Assembly (NCBI GenBank): GCA_964017145.1
Contig: OZ024844.1
Span: forward strand, 3,038,001 to 3,102,000
Reading direction: 5' to 3'
Source of the DNA: Agrocybe praecox
Lineage: Eukaryota > Basidiomycota > Agaricomycetes > Agaricales > Agrocybaceae
Length of the DNA stretch: 64,000 bases
A program made the translations under genes and the position numbers. Position 1 is the stretch's first letter. Each line of letters begins with the position of its first letter. The notes under the pieces were generated by a model, which worked only from the letters and a program-made list of their open reading frames with translations, was not told the origin of the DNA and made no database searches. Positions 1 to 11,098 of this stretch are shown piece after piece.

Positions 1-735
1 CCTTCCTGTATTTCTCCAGGAAGTGCCTCCTTTTCCATTAAGCCTCTCTTGTCAGTATTCTGGAACATGTTGTGTGAAGGCGCATAAGACTCAGAACCGA
101 AGTGGGACATAGAATCATCCCGCTGGCTGGTGAACTTGCTGCGTGCATCGAAGTCGTCACTGCATACGGATTTATTCTCTTCGTAATCGTCTTCATAAAG
201 ATCAGCTCTCTGGAATGGAGAAGCATTGGCTACGAGAGGAAGAGCCTGGTTGGAATTGGCATAGGCATCAGAGTAATTGTTAGACCAAGCTCCATCCACC
301 TCTTCATGGGGCAAACGGTAAGGAGCATAAGGATCCTGAAGTCCCCGAGGATCGAGGCCAGCTTCCGCCTCAGCGTCCCTCAGACGATCCCTCTTCTGCT
401 CGTCCATATCACGAGAGCGAAGTTGATCTTCAAACTTATGGAACGCTGCTTGAGACAAGAAGACCTAAAGAAATAATCTAAGAGAAATGTGACGCTGCTA
501 AACAGGAAAGGGACTTACTTTATGTGCTCCAAGTACAAGATCCTTTTCACCCAGCCCGAACACAGTCCTCGCTTGCGCAATTACTTCTCTTTCATTGCCC
601 TCTGTGACACCTCCTGCTTGCAAACCTTCCTTGTAACGTTCGCAGAACTCCTCGGGGGTCATATTAACCTCGAAGATATTGACGCAGTGTTTGGCAATTT
701 CCGTTAAACCCACAGCCTTTACTTGACCCTTGACA
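1..735 (-). CDS. Chitin synthase with myosin motor-like domain (partial, C-terminal part of the myosin region)
   Basis: Two exons are readable on the minus strand, 735-529 and 464-1, with a GTAAGT donor at 528-523 and a TTTAG acceptor. The first encodes the end of a myosin head (VKGQVKAVGLTEIAKHC, then MTPEEFCERY, then LGAHK|VFLSQAAFHKFE, the converter/'KVFL' region). The second encodes the acidic linker with SPFQRADLYEDDY, SQRDDS and KEALPGEIQE, which I recognise from class V/VII fungal chitin synthases just before the first membrane helices. These enzymes polymerise UDP-GlcNAc into chitin at growing tips. The glycosyltransferase domain lies beyond the left edge. The rest of the motor head should lie upstream (735 and above), but I cannot find it; an unrelated GTPase gene is there instead, across an assembly gap. 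Family assignment is firm; gene integrity is not. Confidence 0.85.
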
Positions 736-847
736 CTCCAGCCATGTCAGTCACATTCTTATATGAAATGTTGGTAGTTGCCACACTTAGTGCATATATC
801 CAGAATGGTATCTACCAGGCCTGGCAGTTGCCAGCCCCATCTGTTTC

Positions 848-1047
848 NNNNNNNNNNNNNNNNNNNNNNNNNNNNNNNNNNNNNNNNNNNNNNNNNNNNN
901 NNNNNNNNNNNNNNNNNNNNNNNNNNNNNNNNNNNNNNNNNNNNNNNNNNNNNNNNNNNNNNNNNNNNNNNNNNNNNNNNNNNNNNNNNNNNNNNNNNNN
1001 NNNNNNNNNNNNNNNNNNNNNNNNNNNNNNNNNNNNNNNNNNNNNNN
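848..1047. other. Assembly gap (200 N)
   Basis: An unbroken run of N from 848 to 1047. It separates the chitin synthase exons (left) from the G-domain GTPase (right). A round 200-N run is typical of a scaffold gap of unknown size, so the order and distance of the two sides are not proven by the sequence. The 3' end of the GTPase and the 5' exons of the chitin synthase motor both fall in or next to it. The 736-847 stub has a minus-strand reading frame ending in a CTKCGNYQHF-like peptide that I cannot assign to either gene. Confidence 0.97.
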
Positions 1048-1140
1048 TTAAATGTATTGAACATATTTACCCTCCAATATTCCTTCAAGTATATAATTAA
1101 TATGTAAATTTATTACCAAAACATTTAGGAAAAAACATAC

Positions 1141-2348
1141 CTTTGTGTAAGGAAAACATTTAAGTATTTCTGCCAAATCTATATCCCTATCACTTTGTAG
1201 CCCATGTGTTGCATAACTATTAAATACCATATCAGTACTATGTTCTATTCATATTAAATATTCTCAAATCCAAATATCAATACCTGTCAAATGCCTTCTT
1301 CATGCACTCCCCCAAGTTTATTTGCTGTGTTAAGACCAATAAGTGGCGCAGATTCTCATCATTCAGAGAATTCAAGGTGCTTTGTATAAGAATATCACAC
1401 TTGATCTTCTCAGGCTTAATTTCTACCAGTTCTATTATTTAGCCATATATACTGAAGATATTGTTTGCATAAATAGACATTACCTCCTAGGTAGACTGCT
1501 GTTGATGGAGGATACTTTAATTTCTGCAACTCTGCCCATGCACCCTTCTGCACCTGCTCAACTGCAGATGCTCGAAGCTGACCAGCAGACTTGTCATTGT
1601 CCTTTTCCCACTCTTCTGCATCTTTCACATGCATCTTGGTGAAAATAACAATAACAGGAACTATGTACAGTCAGAACTAATGATATGATATATTTCAATA
1701 CAGCCTCACCCTTTCCTGTTCCACATTCAGAGAAAAACTGTTTCTCTGCATGTGTTACAGGCCTTGCATTATCGACCGGAATGCAATACCTAGTTTCAAT
1801 AATAATGAGATCATTGATCTTGAAACACTGTGAGGTACAGTACCAGATGGCATGTAATTGGTCATCCAACTTCAGTTCTTGCGAACGTCTATTGATAAAA
1901 TCTTGTACGATTTTTAGCTCATCCGCCCCACCGCTCTCGAATCCCCGAGAGTCATGAAACACAAATTCATCGTTGTCTGCAAAGACCATTTCGTCATCGA
2001 TCTCGTGTATTCCTCGCTGAGATGCTGATTCAGCCCAGATCTACGTGGGGCACACAGGTACTAGTAAGGCTAACCTCAATTGTTGGCGCAAGGACGTGAT
2101 CGTCCGGCGTCATCTAGAACCAACTTTCGGTGAGAACTGCGAGATACGCAAGCATGATCTATGCCCACCTGCTTCCCCTTCTTGTTTATTATCTCTGGCT
2201 TTTCGGTGCTATTGCAGACTCTCTGCAGGACAGTCGTTTTGCCCGAGTTACGTCGGCCTATAATGAGAACGCGGAAGCGGTCAAATTTCCAGCGGATTTC
2301 TGCGTAACGTTCACGAGAGATGACAGTGCTCATCGCTGCTGCAGACAT
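1141..2348 (-). CDS. G-domain (MMR/HSR1-like) GTPase, mushroom type; 3' end lost in gap
   Basis: Six exons splice in frame: 2348-2169, 2040-1844, 1789-1710, 1660-1484, 1431-1284 and 1237-1141 (879 nt, 293 codons, phases consistent at every junction). G1 is GRRNSGKTT in the first exon, G3 is HDSRGFE in the second, and the fourth starts VPVIVIFTKMH, where G4 should be. This matches a large, lineage-expanded family of 'G domain-containing' proteins in Agaricomycetes, whose cell role is not established. A last GTATGT donor at 1140 leads toward the gap, so the C-terminus is missing. The start ATG at 2348 is the first in frame before the P-loop; another ATG lies five codons on. Odd point: the G4 aspartate that normally reads guanine (TKxD) is a histidine here, so nucleotide specificity or binding may be changed. 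The gene may be one of many paralogues and may be decaying. Confidence 0.8.
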
Positions 2349-3879
2349 TGTGTACGAAATACTCTGGATCGAGCAACGAATGCGAAAGAGACAAGGATTG
2401 ATTGCGGCGATGAACGTGAGTAGTAACAACACCTCGGTGACAGTGACTGACCTTTGCCTTTCCGAATTCGGCTACATGTTCCGTATTTTGTCCCTTCCAC
2501 CACCACAATCGCGTCCGTCGGTGAACAAAACTTTCGCGCTATCAGACATTTACGCAATAAAGATGACTTTTCCTTCAGGCCGAACGCGGGTCAGGTTTCT
2601 GTACCTTTGCACACAAGCCCACAAAGACAATGCCCACCGAGATATTTTACCATAACGGCTGCTAAAAGCTTCAACTGCCGTTTAAGCGAGCCATCATCGA
2701 CTCTGATTTTTGCTCTTTCCGTGCAAGAAAGGGGTCAGACTCGGAGGGCCAATCACTGCGTAGGTGATGAGCAGAATGCATAACCACGGAGTTGGCGCTG
2801 GTGATGCACGGGAGTCTGCATCAAGTGAACAACGAATCATCCATCCCGTGGAGATATGTAGGCCCATTTTGCCATCTACTTTGCTCGACCAGCATTCTAA
2901 CGAAGAGGTATATCCAACAAAGTTGAACGGGCAGCACCCACCTCATGATTCTGTAACCACCACCGAGCGTAGTAGCCAAAATGACACGCGTCGTGATCTC
3001 GTTCATAATATTCATACTTCAAGGCTAGATATTCAGTTATTTCGGAATGAGGCGGGCTAAATGAATTGCGTGACAATTAGGGATGCTACTCCAGCGGCAT
3101 TTGCTCGTAACGAAGGGGGTAGTTGGGCTGATTAAGGGATGGACGAGATGCGCAGAGCATTCAACATTACGGCGTGATGAGTTAAACAACACAGCGTGAG
3201 GATGAAGGTTCACAAAGATCGTTCAGACAGGAGCAAAATTAGTCAACAAACTGTTGGAGCAGAGCGTTGACGGAGATGAGGCGGGAAGAGAAGCAGGCAA
3301 AAAAGAATACACAAGGGCATATTTGAATGACCAACGGAGAGATTTACGAGGATTGGGCCATGCGGAATAGGTATGCACATAGACCTTGCTGCGCGTCGTC
3401 AACTTCATGTTTCGATGGACTGTAGGACGAACTCAGATATCAGGCTCGACGCCGTTTCCTGTCGCATTCAAATTCCGAGATCACCAAGAATAACTTCCGA
3501 ATCTTCTATGCCCCACGCACTGCTCAGCCCTTTTTCAAAAGCCCAAGATCTATCACTTTTAACGTATCATTTCCTTCGTTTCCTTCGTTCGTTTTGTTCA
3601 TCACATGCCCGCTCGTACGAGTCGCTAACACCCGCAAGCCCATTCGTCCACTCGTCCATCGAATAACTGCATCATTCCTCATTTCTCACCTCCCTCAAGG
3701 TTAAGATTCGAAGCACTGGTCAAACCCCTCAACACCTCGGCGTCCACATTTGCTGCAGACAGTACAACACTCTTCCGATCCACACCATCGTTCTTAAGAC
3801 CTTCCTCTTGGTAATCCCATCTGAGGATATAGCACCAAGTACCCTCGGCGCGTAATGACAATAGATGTACGGTGACGCC

Positions 3880-4365
3880 GGTGCAGGCCAACGATGAACG
3901 AAGATGAACAACGAATGACAGGGCCAACATCAAAGCCGCCGCGAACACAGAGCGCACTTCTTTCTAAGCTCTAACCCAGAAGTCTCCTTTGCACAAACTA
4001 TAGTGCCTGCCCTTCTCTTGGGGACTCGTTCTTTTCCAAAATGCAGTCAACCGAGATATCCACACCGGCCAGCGACGACGTGGAGAATGTTGAGGGTATA
4101 AAGTGAGATTCGGTTGAAGGACGGGGACAGCGAGGAACAACGGTGACAACGGTGACAAACAACGGGAAGAATGTTGACCTTCCTCTTCGTCTGCCTTTAT
4201 CGCTGAGACGATCAACGGTGACGGATATGAACAGAGAGGACTTGAAATGATGACACATGATGGGGCCAACGACGACCGACGAGGAACTACTCAGACGGTG
4301 CCAATGACAAACGATGGAAACGATGAGAAGATGTTGCCGGTATGAAGTGGGACTCGGCGAGCAAT
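3880..4365. repeat. Degenerate direct repeats
   Basis: About 35-40 nt around 4078-4113 (TGGAGAATGTTGAGGGTATA, then AAGTGAGATTCGG) recurs in mutated form around 4320-4357 (TGAGAAGATGTTGCCGGTAT, then GAAGTGGGACTCGG). The block start GGCCAACGATGA occurs at 3886, as GGCCAGCGACGA at 4067 and as GGCCAACGACGA at 4264, giving a rough period of 180-240 bp. Similar GATGA/AACGGTGAC words continue to about 5020. This looks like an old minisatellite or a decayed repeat element rather than coding sequence. I cannot link it to a named transposon. Confidence 0.5.
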
Positions 4366-4529
4366 GGGAGCATTGAGCAGCTGAGGACTACTGAGGCTAT
4401 AGTCAAGGTTAGCCATATTTCATTCTATCTGTGCTACATACATTAAAATACGCGCTGTTAGTCAACAACATCAGCTACAGCGTGAGGTAAGTTATTTCAA
4501 TAACAGCCGCACGAAAGATACCAGCCTAT

Positions 4530-4863
4530 GCATCGCTCTTTATACCGTTACCTCCGCTCCAGCCTCCTCGATATGTTTAGCCACGTCCGTGGCGTTATTT
4601 CGAGCCCATGTGTGAGTTGAACACGGTGAGTATTATCTTGTATGGGGCGTAGCTTATACTTACCAAGTCCGTTTTTCGTCGGCGTCACTGCAGAACGCAT
4701 CCAACTCGCTTCCTAACCCATTCCGCCGTGGTGTATTCACAAATATGTTTGAGACGATGCGAGGTCCATCGCCTATCTTTTGAGGTGAGTTTTGTTTGAG
4801 AGGGCAACTTGGAGCAAGAATCAAAGATTCGCTTAGCTTTGATAGGTTTACTGAGTCGGGCAC
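4530..4863 (-). pseudogene. Possible relic of a protein-coding exon pair (unknown protein)
   Basis: On the minus strand one stretch reads NTPRRNGLGSELDAFCSDAD followed by EKRTW and a perfect GTAAGT at 4664-4659. After about 55 nt the reading resumes as ARNNATDVAKHIEEAGAEVT and then stops. Both halves look like genuine protein and would join W-to-A in phase, but the sequence before the second half ends in CACATG, not AG, so the acceptor appears destroyed. No start or upstream exons are clear. I do not recognise the family. It could also be a live gene with another splice pattern, or chance. Confidence 0.3.
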
Positions 4864-5408
4864 AGTGTTGGATCGGGATGGAAAAGGTTTGGCTGTTGAT
4901 TCGAGACGGGAATGATGCAGCGTGAGGAATAATGACGGTGATGGCGAAGAATGTCAGATAGCAGGTGAACAACAACGGGGATGGTGCGCAACGAATGACG
5001 AGAATGACAGTGATGTTGTCTCTCTAAGTCGTCTTGCTCTCGGCTGGCGGCCGCCTTCGTTTCTCCCTTCATTATATACAACTTCATGCAGTAGCTAGAT
5101 GCCATGGCATATTTGACTTCAAAAAATTTGCATTTATCAACTTTAAAGAGCCGTCGTTTAGGCTCTTTCCTGATGTGCAGCTGCAAAAAAGAAACTGCGA
5201 TTGCCCAAAAAGAAACGGAAAACGGAAAGAAAAACTCAAATGAAGAATATAAAACTGGAATTTGAGAAATTCAACCGTAAGCGCAGACGGAAAGTGGTGA
5301 GAATCCAAATTTATATGGTCCAAGGAAACTGAACCTGTTTTGTCCGGTGGTGGCCTATATAGGTATCATAAAAAGTCTGTATTGTACATGCTGTAATATT
5401 AATACACG

Positions 5409-8351
5409 TCAAAATCCGCCTTTACCTCTGCACAAATAAAATCAGTGTGTGTTCATCCTTCATCTCGTTCACTTACCGAACGCGTTGAACGGCATCAATC
5501 AAGCCTTTCCCAAGGCCTGTTAGAGACCCGCCTTTGGTTGATCCCATATCTTCAAGAACGCTCCCGTCTTTGGGATCCCTCCAGATGCCATCTTCGTCGA
5601 GCCTGCCATAGATATGGGTATTCTGGTTGGCTATTTAAAAGTGTTTAATGAATACCAAGACGTTATAGAGAACGGCCAGATTACCTCGTATACCATCCGT
5701 CCATTCTTTACATACTGCAGGCGAGTCAATCATTATGTTTGCTTCTTGGGAATGATACCACGACTGAGAATCTATAGAAGCCATGGATGAGCGCTTATGA
5801 GATCACTGTATGAGTAATGACGAACCTTGGTTTCCATTTCCCATTATCCCAATATGATCATCCACAATCATCAATTTTACATGACAATTTCTCTGTTTCT
5901 TACTCGCATTGACAGGTCTACACATGTCCTTTCCGGTATACCAATATCCCTTGAGCAATTTTCTTTGTTCTGGCTCGAGGTGCTTGTACATGTTGGCCAT
6001 GACTACCTCGTTCGTCCCTCCTTGGAATGGAAGCGCTTCTCCCTAGGGGTCATTTGTATTGTCAATATATATAATGTCAAACGAGATAGGTCAAACGTAC
6101 GCCGTCATTGTATCCAAGATTAACATATAGAGTAACCTCTATTCCCCTCTTAACTGCAGCCATGGTAGCGTCAACAACCGCTGCCGCATTAAACGTAGGT
6201 GTTTGACTGTTTGTCCGTGAACTTCAATAACCCAATCAACTATATGCATGTTTCAAGACTCACATAAACACCTTCCTCTTCGCGTACTCAAAAGCTGCCA
6301 ACCAAGCAATATCCTGGGGATTATTGACGTCCGTATATTCAACAGCACCGCGCGGTCGCCGATTGACCATGGCGATTGGGAAGGGATCGTGTGGTGCGTG
6401 TATAATGTGCGGTGTGAAATCCTCCATGTCGACGCCGTCTGGCAGGGTAGCTTTCGTGTCGGGAGTGAGCGTCGTGTCTAGAAAATAGATACAGGATGTC
6501 AACACTCGTGTTAAAGAATATTGTACGAATGAAGGCGATGAACCTACTTAAATGTTTCGTCAACGCAGCGAGCCTTGCCATTTTATTCCCACCATGCAGT
6601 CCCACCTCTTCGTGCCTCTGTTCCTCTACATAGTCAGCGTCATAGCCGTCCTTGTCACCATTATCAGCGTTAAATGTGTTATGATGCTTCATATCATCCG
6701 GGAAATCGTGTGTCTTGATCGACTCCGCTGCGTCTTGTTTAGCGCCCGCCAAGTCTTTTCCGGCAATGTGCGCGTGGTCGTCCCCGAACATATATTTAGA
6801 TTGTGGTGCCGGAGGAGATGATAGAAGAGGGAGAGGAGGACTGAATGCGTTGTTCCATGACAGGAGGGCCATGTCGTAAAATGCTTCCACTATCGGACCC
6901 TATTATTTACAACTTATCAGGACTTGCCAGACTTTTAAGTAGATTTTAGTGAGAATTACTGGCCTCTACGTGGGCCATCATCTCCATATTGACTCTAACA
7001 AATTTCAGGCATCAAATAGAGGGTTAAATTACCGTCGAATGATGAAATACCTGTCTTGAGTATTGTTGCTATTAATCAAAGCAATTCTCCTATCCACCTA
7101 GTATTGCAAACCCTCGTGAGAGATCCTAGAACCCCAGTAAAATAAAGCAGAGCGGCTTACAACCATGTACTTCGCATGAAATGTCCCTAAAAGAGGTTGA
7201 TGGTAATTGCATACTTCTAAGTCGATATTTGGGACTTCATTAGGGTGTGGCATTTTTACCGCATCGCCTATTAGACAAGTTTCATTGACGACTCACTCGC
7301 ACTATCTTTGAGATGTAAGGAGCTTACCGGTATATTCAGCCACGGGAACGATTTGATGAGGCTCGCAGAGCTGTTTGATATTACCACGGTCGTACATGAT
7401 CTTGACGACTAGCAGAAAATGTAAATATCCTTCAATGCGATGTTCTAGAACTTGCGGCCTGGGCCAGAAGTTTCAAAAGACTTGATGCGATGTCCATCGT
7501 TGATGATCAAACACCGTCACCTGTCCCAGAGCGTATTTATTCTCGTCTGAACAGAAGTCACTCACCAACTTTATCTCCCCTCTGGCCTGCACGACGGGAC
7601 AACTCCTTCAAAGCATCGGTAATGACATCAGCAGCGACCGATGCTTCCCAACTATTATGGAAAGACAAATCAAATTTGAGTATCATAAAATCATTATAAG
7701 CGAATCCTGAAGATGCGGAAACATACTAATCTATGCAGAAAGCGATGTAAGTATGAGATATTTTTAATATACCAGAAACAATTACTTGTGGCAAAGAACA
7801 CTTCCTTTTCAGCGCGGACGATGCAGTCTGCATAGTGCCGCATAATGTCAGGTATACTACACATAAGATAGACGCGTGTCAGCCAAAGCGTAGTATGGCT
7901 ATAAGACGGTGGTACGTACACGCTAATGATGGACAAGGGGATTATCCCAGTCGACGCCGTTAATGGAGGAGAACACAGGTTCGCAAGTGGGTCAAACTCG
8001 TATGTCCTTAACACTTCGCCATATATCTATGCAGATAAAGACATATCGTAGCCAACAGTCAGATTTTCATTCTCCAGGACAATAACACAGTATTGCACGG
8101 CATACCTGTAAGAACAAATCACTCGGCCTACTCGTAAACTTGCCACACGCAGCCACTCTATCCAGATCCTCTCTCGTTGGCCTCCTCTCTCCCACTTTCA
8201 TATTATGACCCCTCTTAGGGGACAGCCCATACAACTTCTCCGCAACGTTCTCGACGCTCTCCGTCGGCGGTGAAGCAGCGAGAACCGACGTCACCGTCGG
8301 CGTCGAATGCACGAGGTCGTAGACCTTATCAGAGACAAAAGCGCTGGACAT
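5409..8351 (-). CDS. Phospholipase D-like phosphodiesterase with two HKD motifs
   Basis: A many-exon minus-strand gene. The ATG at 8351 begins MSSAFVSDKVYDLVHS. HKD motif 1 is H-A-K-Y-M-V-V-D (HxKx4D) near 7170, split by an intron right before the final V-D; motif 2 is HVKLMIVD near 5860, followed by GIMGNGNQ. Both complete motifs are what a PLD-superfamily enzyme needs to make a covalent phosphohistidine intermediate; substrate (phospholipid, cardiolipin or nucleic acid) is not shown by sequence. An acidic, charged linker (KDGYDADYVEEQRHEE region, about 6600-6750) separates the two halves. The end needs a last splice: GTAAGT at 5476-5471 to an acceptor before 5427, giving a C-terminal RVRGKGGF and a stop at 5409. 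Without it the protein would stop at RVR. No signal peptide is visible. Confidence 0.88.
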
Positions 8352-8773
8352 GAATGCAGTGGGGAATATATGGAATGGAGGAATCTTTGGGAAGATTTGT
8401 AGCGCAGCTGATAGACAGCTGCTTTTAAACCTTTCAAGCTATTTATATAATGGCTCCAGTGCTGTAAATAAAATAGATATTTTTATTTTAGGATGCAATG
8501 ACGTCATCGTTCTAAAGTAGGTTACTGGTCATTGAGGAGTATTTTCTAATTACAACTTGTACAACCACAGGGCAAGTATTCTATATGCATAAATAAACCT
8601 TGATTTACAAATAATGATAGTGGATTAAGGAGAGAGTTTAGAATAAATATACTGTTTTACAAAGGATTGTTTTTCGATACCATGTACACTGGTGTGTTGT
8701 TGAGGATGAAGTTTGGATTGTATCTCCCCGCAAAGAAATATTATAGTCAATAGTTTCTAGTACATGGGCCAAA
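8352..8773. other. Intergenic: PLD 5' region and membrane-protein 3' UTR
   Basis: AT-rich, about 420 bp between the start of the PLD gene and the stop of the next minus-strand gene. It contains ATAAATAAA-like words that could serve polyadenylation, and no coding frame that I can support. Confidence 0.5.
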
Positions 8774-11098
8774 TCAAGGTTCAATAGGTGGCTTCCCTAC
8801 AAGACGTAACGGCCGAGGGGTATTTTGTCTCCAGAAACCAACAACGTCCACATCAACTTTATCGTCTTCAGAAGCAGGCAACGAACGATCGTTGAGTCGG
8901 ACAGTAGGCGACGACTCGTGGCTATACCCCCCATATGCAAGCGCATTCCTACTGGACACCGAGCTAGAGCTCGAGCTCGAAGTGATAGTAGGAGTCGCAC
9001 TACGAGGCGGCAACGTAGGATGAGCTGGCAACACTGCCGACATCGGGGTAATTGGCAATGGCAGATTATCACTTGGACTGAAGAAATCGTGCTGCGGGGA
9101 AGGCGACCTCGGTACAGATGAGACGCTTGATCTTCGGCTCGGGGGACTGTGCTGAAGCTGCTGGATTTCTTGGCGGAGCTTTTGCTGGCGCAGAGGACGA
9201 TCCTGTAGTTGGTAGCGCTTCTGCTGTGGCATTTGTTGAGGCTGTACCTGGGGTTGTTGATGCTGCACGGGCGTAACATCTCGAGATTTCTCAGTTTGTG
9301 ATGGACTCGGAGAGCGCAAGTTCGGGCTCGAGACTCTGTTCATCACCTCCGGTGGTGGAGTGGGGGAAGGAGAAGGCGTCCTATACATCAGTGCTTCACG
9401 CATCTGCATCTGCATACCATTCACCGGCCCTCCCATTGTCATTCCATGGCCATCCTCAGCAATTGTATGCATTTGTCCCAGAGGACTAGGACTGGTGACA
9501 CGCGAAGGAGCGCCCGTGTTCAGATTCCGGGTGTAAGGACTAGAAACGCCCGGTGGTTGCGGAAACTGTCCGGGATTGCTATATGCCAATCCAGGAGGAG
9601 GAGACAAGTGATCTGCTGCCGAGGGACCCCTTTGTTGCTGTCGCGGTGGGTAATATGATGATCCTGACTGATTGGACATCATGGACATGGGCGTCCCTTG
9701 CCTTGAGATAGATTCACCCGTCATCATTGTGGAAGGCATCAAGTATTGGCTCTGAGGCAAAACAGGTACGGGAGCAGGCAATCCGTTGCTGTTATAGTAA
9801 CGCTGGCGAGTAGATGCCCGAATGTTTAAATTAGATACTGTGCTTGGGGCCATCGAGCGAACACTTGGAGCTCCTGGGGTTATGGATCTGTATTGTTGGT
9901 CAGGGCCGTACAGCGGAGGACTAGCACCTGGAGCTGAAGGAGCGCGAGCTGCCATAGCAGGGAGTTGTAGAGCTCTCATACGAGGAGGTAAATTTGGTGA
10001 TAAAGCCTGACCGGGTCTGGGAGTTGCAGCACTTCGATAATAATTGTCGTTGATATTGTTGTATGGTGCCCTTGCGCTTACCATTGAAGGGGTCCGAGAG
10101 GCAAACGCCATCGTGCTGGGGGTTGCACTCGGACGTGGAGAGACAAATGATGACTGGGATGACTGGGAGTACGATGAAGTTGAGGATCCCAGAGATGAAT
10201 CACTGGCTCGCTTGAGGCCTTTCTTCTCTTTCTCGGACATGTAATCATTACTGAGCTTGAGAGCTAGTATAGCTTCAGGATTTGGGCGAGGCGGAGGTAC
10301 GGGGACGTAAGACATGTAGGCAAGATAGAAAGCAAACAAAAGTACTGCAGACTCGTGTCAAAATCCGGACAAAACATTGAAATCAGAGCTCTAGAAACGC
10401 ACATATTCCAGCTAGCCCCAAACCACCATAGGTAACAATCGTTTCCACTGCTTGACAAGTGGAAGGTGATCCTGTACTCATTTACACTCAGTTAGCTTTT
10501 ACTTGACTCTAGTGTATCAAGCGACTTCACGTACCTAGGTTATTGCAGGGTAGGTTGGGTCGAAAGATAATAAATGTAACGGTCCCGCCTAGGAACATTT
10601 ATCAGGGACTAAAACGTATATCAAAGCAGATCAGAACTCACCGACTTGACAAAAAAGTATAAGGGCAATGCGTACACCATCGAACCATAGACGAAAGCGA
10701 AGAATGAGCCTAAAACCAAACTGTGAATTACTCTATACGAAAGCAGGATGAAGGTTTGAAGTACATTAAGTACAAGATGATAGAGGAAACAGCATATGTG
10801 GAAAGTGCTACTACAACAACACATCCTATAGTTAAAGGAAGGTGAAGGGTTCAGTTGCGCTAAAATGACAATTAACAAACTGAATTTAACGTACGTTGTT
10901 CATTGCTGTACGAACTCCAGCCTCGAATGAGTAGGACTGCATAGATGGCGGAAAATCCCATGCTGAAGATGGTGGCAAGGGCTATCATTTGAAAGATATT
11001 GAGCCGTCTAACAATCCACAGTAGAAATACTACTCACAAAAAACCAACACCCTCATCGCCTTGAATAGCGCCCATGTTTGTGTAGTAGACTTGGCCAT
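8774..11098 (-). CDS. MARVEL-like four-helix membrane protein with long Ser/Pro/Gln-rich tail
   Basis: The ATG at 11098 opens MAKSTTQTWALFKAMRVLVF. Hand splicing gives four hydrophobic helices: RVLVFSLATIFSMGFSAIYA, VVVVALSTYAVSSIILYLM, VRIALILFCQVGGTVTFIIF (preceded by LRFRLWFDG) and IVTYGGLGLAGILLLFAFYL. A loop PNLPCNNLGSPSTC lies between helices 3 and 4. The spacing and the two-cysteine loop resemble fungal MARVEL/tetraspan-type plasma-membrane proteins. The last exon (from about 10350) encodes roughly 500 residues of low-complexity, probably cytosolic tail rich in S, P, Q and R-S-P-S patterns, with QQQ runs and a C-terminal GKPPIEP. Such tails are often phosphorylated; a role in membrane domains or signalling is inference only. 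Divergent neighbour: the proton channel, 648 bp away. Confidence 0.75.

Larger units (their letters stand above)
2349..5408. other. Gene-poor interval with degenerate repeats
   Basis: Between the GTPase start and the PLD stop I find no intact gene. Short open frames here lack protein-like composition or splice partners. About 3680-5020 is rich in degenerate GATGA/CAACG/GGTGAC words and contains an imperfect duplication (separate entry). 4530-4863 carries a possible gene relic (separate entry). 2450-3680 shows nothing I can name. Confidence 0.5.

Noticed and set aside
3679..3957. Frame resembling a small secreted protein (hydrophobic N-terminus)
   Set aside because: Begins with GTG, lies in the degenerate repeat field, and the hydrophobic stretch is likely chance.
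9140..10240. Plus-strand open frames inside the tetraspan tail exon
   Set aside because: They are shadows of the Ser/Pro/Gln-rich minus-strand coding sequence.
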